This document shows positions 12,531 through 23,312 of a DNA stretch of 64,000 nt, piece by piece; within the stretch, counting starts at the first letter, position 1, and every line of letters begins with the position of its first letter. The DNA comes from Coccinella septempunctata. Taxonomy: Eukaryota; Arthropoda; Insecta; Coleoptera; Coccinellidae. The translations under genes were made by a program, and so were the position numbers. The stretch lies in the NCBI RefSeq assembly GCF_907165205.1, contig NC_058197.1, forward strand, positions 15,182,266 through 15,246,265, in the 5' to 3' direction. The notes under the pieces are model-generated. The model ran no database searches, was not told where the DNA came from, and was given only the letters and a program-made list of their open reading frames with translations.

Positions 12531-12868
12531 ACAACGAGTTATGCGTGATCAGGAATCTGGTTATGTTTTGTAAGTTGACTGCTGTCTGGCACCAGTTTTC
12601 GAAGCTTTCTGGTGTAGGTCGATGAGACCACAACGAACTTGTATGCCTGTGCAAATCCCTTCCATTGCTGCCTTAGATTGTCCTTTCCCAAACCGAAGAA
12701 ATAGCCGATGCATATCTGGATGCTGAATTTCAGACATGAGAGCAGTACACAAGGCCTCGTCTAACCTGTGCCTTCTAAAATAGAAGATTTTGATCCTGTC
12801 GAGAAACAATTTCTACCTTTACAAATATCCCAGCTCATTATTCCCCCCGACAAACTTAAGAAATGACT
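12531..12868. other. Unclassified sequence
   Basis: An 82-codon minus-strand open stretch (12561-12809) has no family I recognise. It may be part of a LINE relic, but nothing in it is diagnostic. Confidence 0.3.
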
Positions 12869-13591
12869 CCTAAGAGATCGACTTCCTTGGTTGAATCTCA
12901 TGATCAAGTCGGGAAGTTACCATTAAAGTTTTGTTAAGAGTTGTTGTTTCGATTCTGATGATAGTAGTTGATTGTTATCATTGCAGAACATTGGCAACGA
13001 GACGAGAAGGATGAGAATATCGAAAAATCCGAGCGTTCGGCCTTCGATCGCCTAAGAGATCGACTTCCTTGGTTGAATCTCATGATCAAGTCGGGAAGTT
13101 ACCATTTAAGTTTCGTTAATAGTTGTTGTTTCGATTCTGATGATAATAGTTGATTGTTATCATTGCAGAGCATTGTCAACGAGACGAGAAGGATGAGAAT
13201 ATCGAAAAATCCGAGCGTTCGGCCTTCGATCGCCTAAGAGATCGACTTCCTTGGTTGAATCTCATGATCAAGTCGGGAAGTTACCATTAAAGTTTTGTTA
13301 ATAGTTGTTGTTTCGATTCTGATGATAATAGTTGATTGTTATCATTGCAGAGCATTGTCAACGAGACGAGAAGGATGAGAATATCGAAAAATCCGAGCGT
13401 TCGGCCTTCGATCGCCTAAGAGATCGACTTCCTTGGTTGAATCTCATGATCAAGTCGGGAAGTTACCATTAAAGTTTTGTTAATAGTTGTTGTTTCGATT
13501 CTGATGATAATAGTTGATTGTTATCATTGCAGAGCATTGTCAACGAGACGAGAAGGATGATAATATCGAAAAATCCGAGCGTTCGGCCTTA
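12869..13591. repeat. 182-bp tandem repeat with exon-like segment, about 4 units
   Basis: The marker CCTAAGAGATCGACTTCC begins at 12869, 13051, 13233 and 13415, an exact 182-bp period. Units are almost identical. Each has a 111-bp stretch without stops, beginning just after TTATCATTGCAG and ending before GTTACC, plus a 71-bp remainder. The complete open stretches are 12987-13097, 13169-13279 and 13351-13461. Joined across the 71-bp segments they keep one frame and give a 37-residue charged peptide per unit, starting KHCQRDEKDEN and ending MIKSG. This would fit a tandemly duplicated symmetric exon, but the GTTACC donor is weak. The array begins and ends inside the open segment. Confidence 0.85.
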
Positions 13592-15597
13592 TACAAAATT
13601 CGATCGTTATTTTCAAATCGTGTAACGCGACCCATTTGTTAGCCGCCGTCATTCAAAACGGACATCGCGAGAGCGGCTGCACATGTAGATATATCACGTC
13701 GTGTTTAATGAGCAGAAGATGAATCCGACCGCAAAAACATGTCTTTCGTCCAAATTACACACCAGTCGCAACAATTCCGATTCTCGGGAGGAATTCGAAA
13801 CATTGGACCGTTATTTTATTGGCACATCCCGCAACTCGGCGTTGGCGTTATTGGACGACGCCTCGTAGTGCCGACGACGGTACCGTGGAATTTTGCCATT
13901 GTCGAAAACCGGGACCAAGATGGGCCCGAGGAAGAAGCACAGCGTATGAATTTTTCGATATTCTCGATGATTGTTGTAGAGGTGGGTCACAACAGTCACT
14001 CTGGCCCGAGGACCATTGTGGCTTTCGCAAGTTCTGGTCACAAGACGTCGTTCTGACGTCTTTCGTCAGTTCTATGCAAAACAGTTGCTCTGACCCAAGA
14101 AACATCTGGTTGCTTTGGCCCAAGGACCATTCTGACTTTCGAGAATTTTAGTTAGAAAAGACGTTTTGGCTCAAGGACTATTGAGGTTTTGGCATGTCCC
14201 ACATTTTCTTAGAAGATGGGTAATTGCATCAGGCCTTTTTTCTAGCAGAACAAGAGTGAAGAAGAAAAATCAGCAGTTTCGCCTTCATGTGAGAGTTTGC
14301 GACCGTTTTAATTATCTACGCAAGTTCAATTTAAATACAGAACAATGGGACAAGGAAGAGAAAGATTTTTAATATACCACTTGAAGGTCTGCAGGTCTCT
14401 GCAGGTCAAAGCAGTGTCCTGCAGCAGAAAAGTGTCCTGTTGTTGGGCGTTCCCCATGTCTGGATGTGGAAGGTATAAGATTGTGGTACTTGGGAGCTTG
14501 ACTGGGGGGAATCGTCTGTTTGGCAGATTCTTCTGACAGGTTTCTCAAGGTGAGGCTTAATAAGAGTAAGCTCCAAAAAACATTGGCCATGCAAGGCATT
14601 TATAGAAACATGAGAGCTGGGTTGGACAAACAGCACAACTGCGTTTTGATTAATTGCAGCCTTGTTTATGGATAATACTGCCATGTTCACCAAGTGCTGA
14701 CGCCATTTCTCGTCTCTTGTTGTTCAGGTCGCGAATGGAGACCTTATTGTCCAAAAATAACTTGTTGGCACGTCTGGTAGAGCAGCCACTAGCTCACTGA
14801 GATCGTTAGACTCCCAAATCGCTTTCGCAGAGCTCGAGATATTCAGGGCCGATCCATTTGTTGGATTTTTACTCGATAGGTAGCTGGAAACTCCGATAAA
14901 AACAAGAATAATCATGCTGCAAGTTTCCTTTTCTATGCTGGACTAACGAAAAAAAACTTTTATCGGTTCCAAAAAAACCACAGAGGAGAACAGATGAAGA
15001 ACCAGAAGAAATACTGTAAGATACCTTCTGGCAGTCAAAGAGTTGAATAAGTTTCTGGATGCAACTATTGCTGGAAAGACGAAGATATAAACAGTCACCA
15101 CATTCCTCCCCGTAGAAGCTCGTCAGGTTCACGAATGACATCACCTTGCATTTGACGATATTTATCAGTGATACAACTTTGACCTCTATCGAATCTGACT
15201 TCCATAGGTGCCAGCAAATCCATTCCTTGACCTTGGACGAAGATTTCGAGAAGATAAATGAATGAGGCCAAGAGAATCTGTTGCCACTTAGGCTTCGAAG
15301 ACCAAACAACAACTATTCCTTGAAAAATCAATTATTGACTTCTGATTTGATGGTGGAGGTTCTTGTGCTTCATCCAATGGAGCTTATGCATCTTTTCGGT
15401 GTGACTGTCAATTCTTCGGTCTGTTGGAGAAGATCTGCAAGCATTGCAAAGTGTGCTGCAAACGAGCTGGGATATCTGTTCAAGGCTAGGTAATATCAAA
15501 TCAGATTCTTTCACTTTTCAAGGCCCAGAGCTGATCAGAATTTCCATTTCGCTTCCATATGGCTAGCTCAGCGCCGTAACATTCACTGCACCTCTTG
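13592..15597. other. Unclassified sequence with weak internal repeats
   Basis: Between 13900 and 14190 a degenerate phrase (GGCCCGAGGACCATTGTGGCTTTCG and similar) recurs about three times, perhaps an eroded tandem repeat. Minus-strand open stretches at 14406-14693, 14724-14915 and 14869-15312 (147 codons) could be parts of a mobile-element protein, but I recognise no motif in them and do not call a gene. Confidence 0.35.
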
Positions 15598-18500
15598 GAA
15601 TCCATCCAGAGAAGAACGGTTCGACTGACTGAAAGCCCAAGTTTTGCAGCCAGTCTACAATCTTTAGAATGTTGATGTAACGTTTCAGTCCTGTGACTGT
15701 TCCTTATATTCTATGACGCCAGCTGCTTCCAGATTCTCACGCAGTACTAGGACTGCATCCACATCCCCATGCTGATCAATAAACTCCAGGAACTTCCAAC
15801 TTCTGTTCGATGGAAACCCTTCTGTTACTGAAATGAAGAATTGTTGTCGACTTTTCCATCTGATCCATAAATTCAAGGCTCTCGTGGTGAAGGAATCCAT
15901 CCAGAGAAGAACAGTTCGACTGATTGAAAGTCCAAGTTTTGCAGCCAGTCTACAATCTTTAGAACGTTGATGGAACGTTTCAGTATTGTGACTGTTCCTT
16001 ATATTTTATGATGCCAGCTACTTCCAGATTCTCAGGCAGTACTAGGACTGCATCCACATCCCCATTCTGATCAATAAACTCCAGGAACTTCGAACTTCTG
16101 TTCGATGGAAACCCTCCTTTCACTGAAATGAAGAATTGTTGTCCACTTATATTTTATGATGCCAGCTGCTTCCAGATTCTCACGCAGTACTAGGACTGCA
16201 TCCACATCCCCATGCTGTTCAATAAACTCCAGGAACTTCGAACTTCTGTTCGATGGAAACTCTTCTTCTACTGAAATGAAGAATTGTTGTCCATTTTTCC
16301 AACTGATCCATAAATTGGAGGCTCTCGTGGTGAAGGAATTCATCCAGAGAAGAACAGTTCGACTGATTGAAAGCCCAAGTTTTGCAGTCAGTCTACAATC
16401 TTCAGAATGTTGATGGAACGTTTCAGTCTTGTGACTGTTCCTTATATTTTATGATGCCAGCTGCTTCCAGATTCTCACGCAGTACTAGGACTGCATCCAC
16501 ATCCCCATGCAGTTCAATAAACTCCAGGAACTTCGAACTTCTGTTCGATGGAAACTCTTCTTCTACTGAAATGAAGAATTGTTGTCCATTTTTCCATCTG
16601 ATCCATAAATTGGAGGCTCTCGTGGTGATGGAATCCATCCAGAGAAGAACAGTTCGACTGATTGAAAGCCCAAGTTTTGCAGCCAGTCTACAATCTTCAG
16701 AATGTTGATGGAACGTTTCAGTCTTGTGACTGTTCCTTATATTTTATGACGCCAGCTGCTTCCAGATTCTCACGCAGTACTAGGACTGCATCCACATCCC
16801 CATGCTGATGAATAAACTCCGGGAACTTCGAACTTCTGTTCGATGGAAACCCTTCTTTCACTGAAATGAAGAATTGTTGTCCACTTTTCCATCTGATCCA
16901 TAAATTGGAGGCTATCGTGGTGAAGGAATCCATCCAGAGAAGAACAGTTCGACTGATTGAAAGCCCAAGTTTTGCAGCCTGTCTACAATCTTTAGAATGT
17001 TGATGGAACGTTTCAGTCTTGTGACTGTTCCTTATATTCTATGACGCCAGCTGCTTCCAGATTCTCACGCAGTACTAGGACTGCATCCACATCCCCATGC
17101 TGATCAATAAACTCCAGGAACTTCAAACTTCTGTTCGATGGAAACCCTTATTTTACTGAAATGAAGAATTGTTGTCCACTTTTCCAACTGATCCATAAAT
17201 TGGAGGCTCTCGTGGTGAAGGAATCCATTCACAGAAGAACAGTTCGACTGATTGAAAGCCCAAGTTTTGCAGCCAGTCTACAATCTTCAAAATGTTGATG
17301 GAACGTTTCAGTCTTGTGACTGTTCCTTATATTCTATGACGCCAGCTGCTTCCAGATTCTCACGCAGTACTAGGACTGCATCCACATCGCCATGCTGATC
17401 AATAAACTCCAGGAACTTCGAACTTCTGTTCCATGGAAACCCTTCTTTCACTGAAATGAAGAATTGTTGTTCACTTTCTCATCTGATCCATAAATTGGAG
17501 GCTCTCGTGGTGAAGGAATCCATCCAGAGAAGAACAGTTCGACTGATTGAAAGCCCAAGTTTTGCAGCCAGTCTACAATCTTTAGACTGTTGATGGAACG
17601 TTTCAGTCTTGTGACTGTTCCTTATATTTTATGACGCCAGCTGCTTCCAGATTCTCACGCAGTACCAGGACTGCATCCACATCCCCGTGCTGATCAATAA
17701 ACTCCAGGAACTTCGAACTTCTGTTTGATGGAAACCCTTCTTTTACTGAAATGAAGAATTGTTGTTCACTTTCTCATCTGATCCATAAATTGGAGGCTCT
17801 CGTGGTGAAGGAATCCATCCAGAGAAGAACAGTTCGACTGATTGAAAGCCCAAGTTTTGCAGCCAGTCTACAATCTTTAGACTGTTGATGGAACGTTTCA
17901 GTCTTGTGACTGTTCCTTATATTTTATGACGCCAGCTGCTTCCAGATTCTCACGCAGTACCAGGACTGCATCCACATCCCCGTGCTGATCAATAAACTCC
18001 AGGAACTTCGAACTTCTGTTTGATGGAAACCCTTCTTTTACTGAAATGAAGAATTGTTGTTCACTTTCTCATCTGATCCATAAATTGGAGGCTCTCGTGG
18101 TGAAGGAATCCATCCAGAGAAGAACAGTTCGACTGATTGAAAGCCCAAGTTTTGCAGCCAGTCTACAATCTTTAGAATGTTGATGGCACGTTTCAGTCTT
18201 GTGACTGTTCCTTATATTTTATGACGCCAGCTGCTTCCAGATTCTCACGCAGTACCAGGACTGCATCCACATCCCCATGCTGATCAATAAACTCCAGGAA
18301 CTTCGAACTTCTGTTTGATGGAAACCCTTCTTTTACTGAAATGAAGAATTGTTGTCCACTTTTCCATCTGATCCATAAATTGGAGGCTCTAGTGGTGAAG
18401 GAATCCATCCAGAGAAGAACAGTTCGACTGATTGAAAGCCCAAGTTTTGCAGCCAGTCTACAATCTTCAGAATGTTGATGGAACGTTTCAGTCTTGTGAC

Positions 18501-18698
18501 TGTTCCTTATATTTTATGATGCCAGCTGCTTCCAGATTCTCACGCAGTACCAGGACTGCATCCACATCCCCATGCTGATCAATAAACTCTAGGAACTTCG
18601 AACTTCTGTTCGATGGAAACCCTTCTTTCACTGAAATGAAGAATTGTTGTCCCTTTTTCCATCTGATACATAAATTGGAGGCTCTCGTGGCGAAGGAT
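15598..18698. repeat. 295-bp tandem repeat, about 10.5 units
   Basis: A unit of 295 bp recurs from GGAATCCATCCAGAGAAG near 15598 to about 18698. Equivalent minus-strand open stretches of 71 codons begin at 16638, 16933 and 18408, spaced by multiples of 295. One copy near 16150 is a half unit (about 148 bp). Because 295 is not a multiple of three, the frame shifts at every unit and no long protein is encoded. Each minus-strand unit reads about 95 residues, including RLAAKLGLSISRTVLLWMDSF, which looks like a helix-turn-helix, followed by a charged stretch ending AAGVIKYKEQSQD. The source may be a fragment of a transposon or host DNA-binding gene that was captured and amplified. I cannot identify it. 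Confidence 0.88.
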
Positions 18699-19415
18699 CA
18701 AGGTCACGACCTCCTTCTCCGGAATCAGGTACCCATTGTTCATATTTTCATTGGCACCTCGTACACGACGCTCGCGGTGGGTGTTATTGGACCTCGGACG
18801 GTCAGCAACGACTTCCTGAACAGGCGCTCATAGTCGTTTCGAAAGTTATTATCTCCGACCGTGCGACGTTCGAAATGTTTTGAATGATCCAGGAATATGT
18901 ATCCTTTATTAATGTATACGTTGTAGGTAAAGTCAGTATGTTATTGTCTTCGATAATAGCTTTCGGAGACGTTTGCCAAGAATCCGCTCTATGTATTGCA
19001 CCCAGGAGCACGTAAATAAAGTGGGAGTTTGAACGGGTCCGATCAATGGCGTAGGAGTGGAAGATTGATGTTTTTTCACGCGAAGTTTACTTTCCAATTA
19101 AAATCGGAATTTTGGACGGAATTGACGAAAAGGTATTATTCCTGTTACTTGAGAATAAGAGAAGACGTCAAATCAACCTTAGCAACAAATACACCCCTGA
19201 GTCCCCTCATCATCAACCCTAAAATCCTGTCGAATATTGGCTGACACGAATGAAGCTCAGTTAACTTGTCAAAGCGACAAGCATCCACCAAATTTTTGAT
19301 ATAAAAATTCATTTATTTCGTTGAAAAATCACATAATGAAACTCCTTTCAACTTAAGGAATCGTGCTTCAACAAGGGATTCACTTTTTGGCCTTATTGCT
19401 TAGAAACGGTTAGGT
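18699..19415. other. Unclassified sequence
   Basis: This is mixed CpG-rich (18700-18850) and AT-rich sequence with no supported gene. A short perfect hairpin (CTTGTC...GACAAG) lies near 19266-19282. Confidence 0.35.
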
Positions 19416-19901
19416 GAAGATTTTTGTATATCGATTGAAATTTTTTCTGGGAGGATTCTGCATCTCTTCACAAACTTTTTAGGGTTTTCACTCCCAATCT
19501 CTGAAACAAAATCAATTAAAATGAAATCATTGATTTGCTCCTGCGTAAATTCTTGCACTAATTTGTCAAAATTAAATGAATCAACGTTTCTATGCAGTCT
19601 CTGTTTCTGTGTGTTGACAATTAATGTCAAACAAAAGCCACAATTCAGAAGATTTTCAAAAATAGATTTTTCGTCTGATGAAGGAGTCTGATACTCCGAA
19701 ACGTTACAACTTAGAATTATAATTTCAACGTTATTTATTTTGAGTTCATTGTCAGGCAACAATTTTTTTCTAGTTAATTTGCTCTTGACAAATTAGTGCA
19801 AGAATTTAAGCAGGAGCAAATCGTTGATTTCATTTTTAATTGATTTTGTTTCAGAGATTGGGAGTGAAAACCCTAAAAAGTTTATGAAGAAGATTTTTGT
19901 A
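19416..19901 (+). mobile_element. Small Penelope-like insertion with 13-bp target duplication
   Basis: The perfect 13-bp direct repeat GAAGATTTTTGTA at 19416-19428 and 19889-19901 brackets a 460-bp insertion. Inside, two near-identical arms of about 97 bp lie in inverted orientation (about 19472-19568 and 19785-19884) around a 215-bp centre that contains a hammerhead ribozyme. Penelope-like elements are known to carry hammerhead ribozymes in their terminal repeats, to make target duplications of this size and to leave copies with inverted terminal pieces. Plus-strand reading of the right arm gives KLVQEFKQEQIVDF, possibly the start of the element's own protein. No reverse transcriptase or GIY-YIG domain is present, so the copy is non-autonomous. 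Confidence 0.7.
19640..19745 (+). ncRNA. Hammerhead ribozyme (type I-like)
   Basis: All core boxes are present in order. CTGATGA is at 19675-19681. Stem II is GGAGT (19683-19687) with ACTCC (19693-19697), a perfect 5-bp stem with loop CTGAT. GAAAC is at 19698-19702. Stem III is ACGTT (19701-19705) with AACGT (19727-19731), also perfect, with a 21-nt loop. The predicted self-cleavage site follows the T at 19732 (a GUU triplet, permitted but less common than GUC). Stem I is the weak part: CAAAAATA near 19657-19664 can pair with TATTTTG at 19736-19742 but leaves an unequal internal loop next to the core. The fold is convincing; activity is uncertain. Confidence 0.85.
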
Positions 19902-20960
19902 CTTTTCTAGCTCACCAAGGTTTGCTAGAGATAAGCAACAAACAAAAACATTTTCCTATCTTTTCACCATTGTTCCTTCTGTTTCAGGGTAAGAAAACCA
20001 ATAATAATGCAAGCCTTTCCTCAAATAATTTTCAAAAAAACTCACCTTAAATTCCAGTTCTTCACGGAGCTGTCAGCAGAGAAAGCCATCTGCATGATGT
20101 AGTGGTGTATCAACGTTGACCCTGAAAATTTGTGTTTTCTTTCAAAAATACAATGAGAGATGTGAAAAAACGAATATCTAACATTTAAATGCAGCAGAAA
20201 CATCGAACATAATTTCTTTGGATGCGTAATGGGAAAAGAATCTATTGAAAAGATAAAATAGTTGAAACCTCAATCTAACCAACATTTGGGTAGCTATTCA
20301 CATCTTTTTCGAAGATACTTCAAACAGCCTCAAAAACCAAGCTTGTAAAACTATGTCAAAGCCTGTTACCTTAATCTCAGCAAAAAGTAGAAATGATTTT
20401 TAATGCTTAGTTGTGGAAACTCTTGGAGAAATTATGTATGGAGAGTCGCCAAAAATTTTTTTCATATGAATTATCGTTATGGGTACAAATTTTTCCCAGC
20501 GCTAAAATAAAAACAATGAGTTGTAATTATTCCCATAATTCTTCGATTATTTTCGGTATTACTCACAGCTTCGAATTTTCTCACTGCGCAGAAAGTGTAA
20601 TAAAAAATTTCAATTAAAACTTCAATCCGTTCCTAGGCAGATGAACGAAGTCAAATTCACTAATGTCGTTTTCCGATCGATCTCAACAATGAGCCATGCC
20701 CACTTTATCGAATCGAATCCGGTTATCTTATCATTTACTTCCTCCCAACTTGTAAACAACTCCCAGGTGCGTATTTTGAACATCTTTCTAGGCGAACATC
20801 GAATTGTTATCGTGAAAAAAATTATGCGGGAAAATTCGTAGCAGGATTTTCTGGGCCATTCGTATCATTTTGGCAAAATCTATCCAACGTTTCGACTGAC
20901 TTTCGCCAGGAATCTTCAGAGACTTTTTTCCGAATGATCTATTATTTTGAAAAATTCTGT
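19902..20960. other. AT-rich unclassified sequence
   Basis: No gene or repeat is recognised. Open stretches at 20411-20617 and 20641-20841 are short and lack recognisable motifs. Confidence 0.4.
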
Positions 20961-20987
20961 GAGATTCGGTTCGGGAAAATTAATCGG

Positions 20988-21080
20988 TTAACACTCCAGT
21001 ACTCGCGCGGGGTACTTCAATACCCCAGGCTCCACGTATTGCTTATGTATCTATCGGACGCGCGAGTACTGGAGTGTTAA
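20988..21080. mobile_element. 85-bp TTAA-flanked mini-element (piggyBac-type MITE)
   Basis: A perfect inverted repeat of CACTCCAGTACTCGCGCG type (23 bp including the flanking GTTAA) bounds a tiny element at 20992-21076, flanked by TTAA on both sides (20988-20991 and 21077-21080). The centre has its own hairpin, GGGGTA...TACCCC. The next unit of the host tandem repeat near 21270 reads AATCGGTTAACACGCG without the insert, so the empty site is preserved and the TTAA duplication is directly visible. TTAA targeting is the hallmark of piggyBac transposases. Confidence 0.85.
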
Positions 21081-21689
21081 CACGCGAATTCGGGAAACGA
21101 AATAGACGATAGAAAGATGTCAAAGGATGGGCTCGATGTATTGTTGCATCATCGATCGAATATATGGTGTAGTCTTCCACCATCGATCTATAAACATTCC
21201 GAAATGTAGGGAAGTTGTGAGTTTTAAACTTCAACTCGGTAAACGATTCGGTTCGGGAAAATTAATCGGTTAACACGCGAATTCGGGAAACGAAATAGAC
21301 GATCGAAAGATGTCAAAGGGTAGGCTCGATGTATTGTTGCATCATCGATCGAATGAATGCTGTAGTCTTCCACCATCGATCTATAAACATTCCGAAATGA
21401 AGGAAAGTTGTGTGTTTGAACTCCAACTCGGTAAACGATTCGGTTCGTGATACTTGATCGGTTAACACGCGAATTCGGGAAACGAAATAGACGATAGAAA
21501 GATGTCAAAGTGTGGGCTCGATGTATTGTTGCATCGTCGATCGAATAACTGGTGTAGTCTTCCACCATCGATCGATAAACATTTTGAAATTTGGGGAAAT
21601 TGTGCGTTTTGAACTCCAACTCGGTTAACGAATCGGTTCGGGAAAATTAATCGGTTAATACGCGAATTCGGGAAACGAGACAGACAATA

Positions 21690-21897
21690 GGTCCTTTCGT
21701 TTGCATAAAAAGTGTAGCACTTTTCTACACTCGATTTTAGTATTCATTTGCTGATTGGATTTACGCCAGTGTAGAGCAGGTGTAGTTTATCTACATCTCC
21801 TTTTGACTATGTGTAGATAAACTACACTTCCTCTACACTGGTGTAAATCAATTCGAGTGTAGATAAGTGCTACACTTTTTATGCAAACGAAAGGACC
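21690..21897. mobile_element. 208-bp palindromic MITE
   Basis: The element begins GGTCCTTTCGTTTGCATAAA and ends with the reverse complement of that sequence. Terminal arms of about 46 bp differ by a single base, and inner arms (TACGCCAGTGTAGAG against CTCTACACTGGTGTA, and GTAGTTTATCTACA against TGTGTAGATAAACTAC) extend the fold so almost the whole element can form one hairpin. It sits inside a 192-bp tandem unit; an uninterrupted unit near 22015 shows the approximate empty site. The target duplication is most likely TA, but the flanks are too degenerate to be sure. Confidence 0.85.
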
Positions 21898-22045
21898 TAT
21901 TAGAAACATGTCAAAGGGTGGGCTTGATGCATTTTTGCATCATCGATCGATAAGCGTATTCGTTCGGGAAAATTGATCGGTTAATACGCGAATTCGGGAA
22001 ACGAGACAGACAATAAAAACATGTCAAAGAGTGGGCCGCGTAACT

Positions 22046-22250
22046 CCGCCTCTGGTAATGTTGATGCGAGTAGCATTAATTTCCAGTGCCGGTCCCAAGC
22101 CCGGATAAAGGAGGAGGGTGCGGCTACGAAATTCAAAATTTCAGAAACGAACCAAAAACGAACCTAGGCTGGACCTGTCACTTGGGATGAAAACACGCAA
22201 CTCGCTGAGACAAGGACGAGTACAATACACGATAGAGGTGAGTGAACAAG
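22046..22250 (+). mobile_element. Possible 5' end of an RTE-type LINE
   Basis: The phrase GGTCCCAAGCCCGG followed by ATAAAGGAGGAGGGT resembles the 5' untranslated region of RTE-like LINEs in invertebrates. Shortly after, the plus strand reads MKTRNSLRQGRVQYTI, similar in style to the start of the endonuclease ORF of such elements, before losing resemblance. If correct, this is the extreme 5' end without the rest. The call rests on remembered resemblance only. Confidence 0.4.
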
Positions 22251-23312
22251 GAGTTAAACTTAATACATATGTGAAAATAAACTGAGTAGTAGAGAATTTT
22301 TTGGTTTTATAAATATTATATATTGTTTTTATTGTGACAGTCAGGATAATTATAAAATTATTTTTTAAAGGTTACGTCCGCGTGCAATATCTTCTTAAAA
22401 GCTTGATTGCGTCACTGGCAATTTCAATAAAACAAATTTGCATTCGACCGGCAGTAATAAATAAATTATAAAATAAAACAGTTAAAAATCATAAAATATA
22501 TATCTTTGCTAGTTGGGAACTCAAAACTACGCCACTGGTCGCGGATATCATCCCATTCTTCAGCTCCAACTGATATGTCGTTGGGACGCGAGGTCGGGAC
22601 TTCAATTTCCAAGTGTCACCTTTATAAATACCTTCAGCACTTTTTCGTCTCCCATCTATGTTCCGTCCCGTCTATGTTCTCGACACGCCAGGCGACATTT
22701 TTTATGCGCTTCCTTGACGTTCTTGATCTCCGTTCCTCGACTTTCGCTCGCGAATATTCGATCTCGACAAGAAAAAACAACTGAAATTCGATAGCCACAC
22801 GTCAAAATGACTTCTGACGTTTCGGGAAATGGCCGAAATGAACTAGTTATTTGTGCAACCAGTTGCGAGGAGCTCAATTCTTCGTATTTCACTTGAACGT
22901 ATAAGGTAGAAATGAAATACAACTCATCGGGCAATGGTATAATTAGACGTCTTTGTTTCATCCGAATTCCATACATTTCGAAAGTCATCCGCACGGTGAC
23001 GTCACCGTCGCGCGTCTATTTTCGTTCGATTGAATATTCGACTGCGGGGGCGAAAATATCCAAACATTTAATAAACTACAACATATTCGGCCGATCGTAA
23101 AGGATCCACTGCTGTTCGAAACCGTGGCCGAAACAACGGCTCTAGGACTTTGAGTCTGTCTTTGACAGCTCTCAGGGACCAGAGAATTCGTAACTAGCAA
23201 TCGTTGTCTTATGTAGGTTAGGTTAGGTTAACGTCAGTTTGACGGAAGACAAGTTAACTTCGATCACAGAACACGATCGGTGTGATGGCCATGTTGATTC
23301 GGGTAATACGAG
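22251..23312. other. Unclassified sequence with short GGTTA run
   Basis: Overlapping open stretches on both strands at 22506-22994 are not supported as genes. At about 23215-23233 the sequence runs TAGGTTAGGTTAGGTTAA, three to four copies of the TTAGG-type pentamer. Confidence 0.4.

Larger units (their letters stand above)
20961..22045. repeat. 192-bp tandem repeat, interrupted by two mini-transposons
   Basis: A unit of about 191-193 bp, marked by GATTCGGTTCGGGAAAATT and ACGCGAATTCGGGAAACGA, recurs from about 20961 through 21245, 21436 and 21629, with a partial unit near 21958. Two units are split by insertions (20992-21076 and 21690-21897). Since 192 is a multiple of three, the minus strand stays open across units (131 codons at 21224-21619) with a 64-residue period containing YRSMVEDY and FYRLFRFPNSRVN. 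This may be an accident of the period; no family is recognised. Confidence 0.85.

Noticed and set aside
12950..12965. CTGATGA within the 182-bp repeat as another hammerhead ribozyme
   Set aside because: No stem II hairpin and no GAAAC box follow at the required spacing.
22506..22994. Host gene from overlapping open stretches
   Set aside because: Three overlapping frames on both strands are open, none with recognisable motifs.
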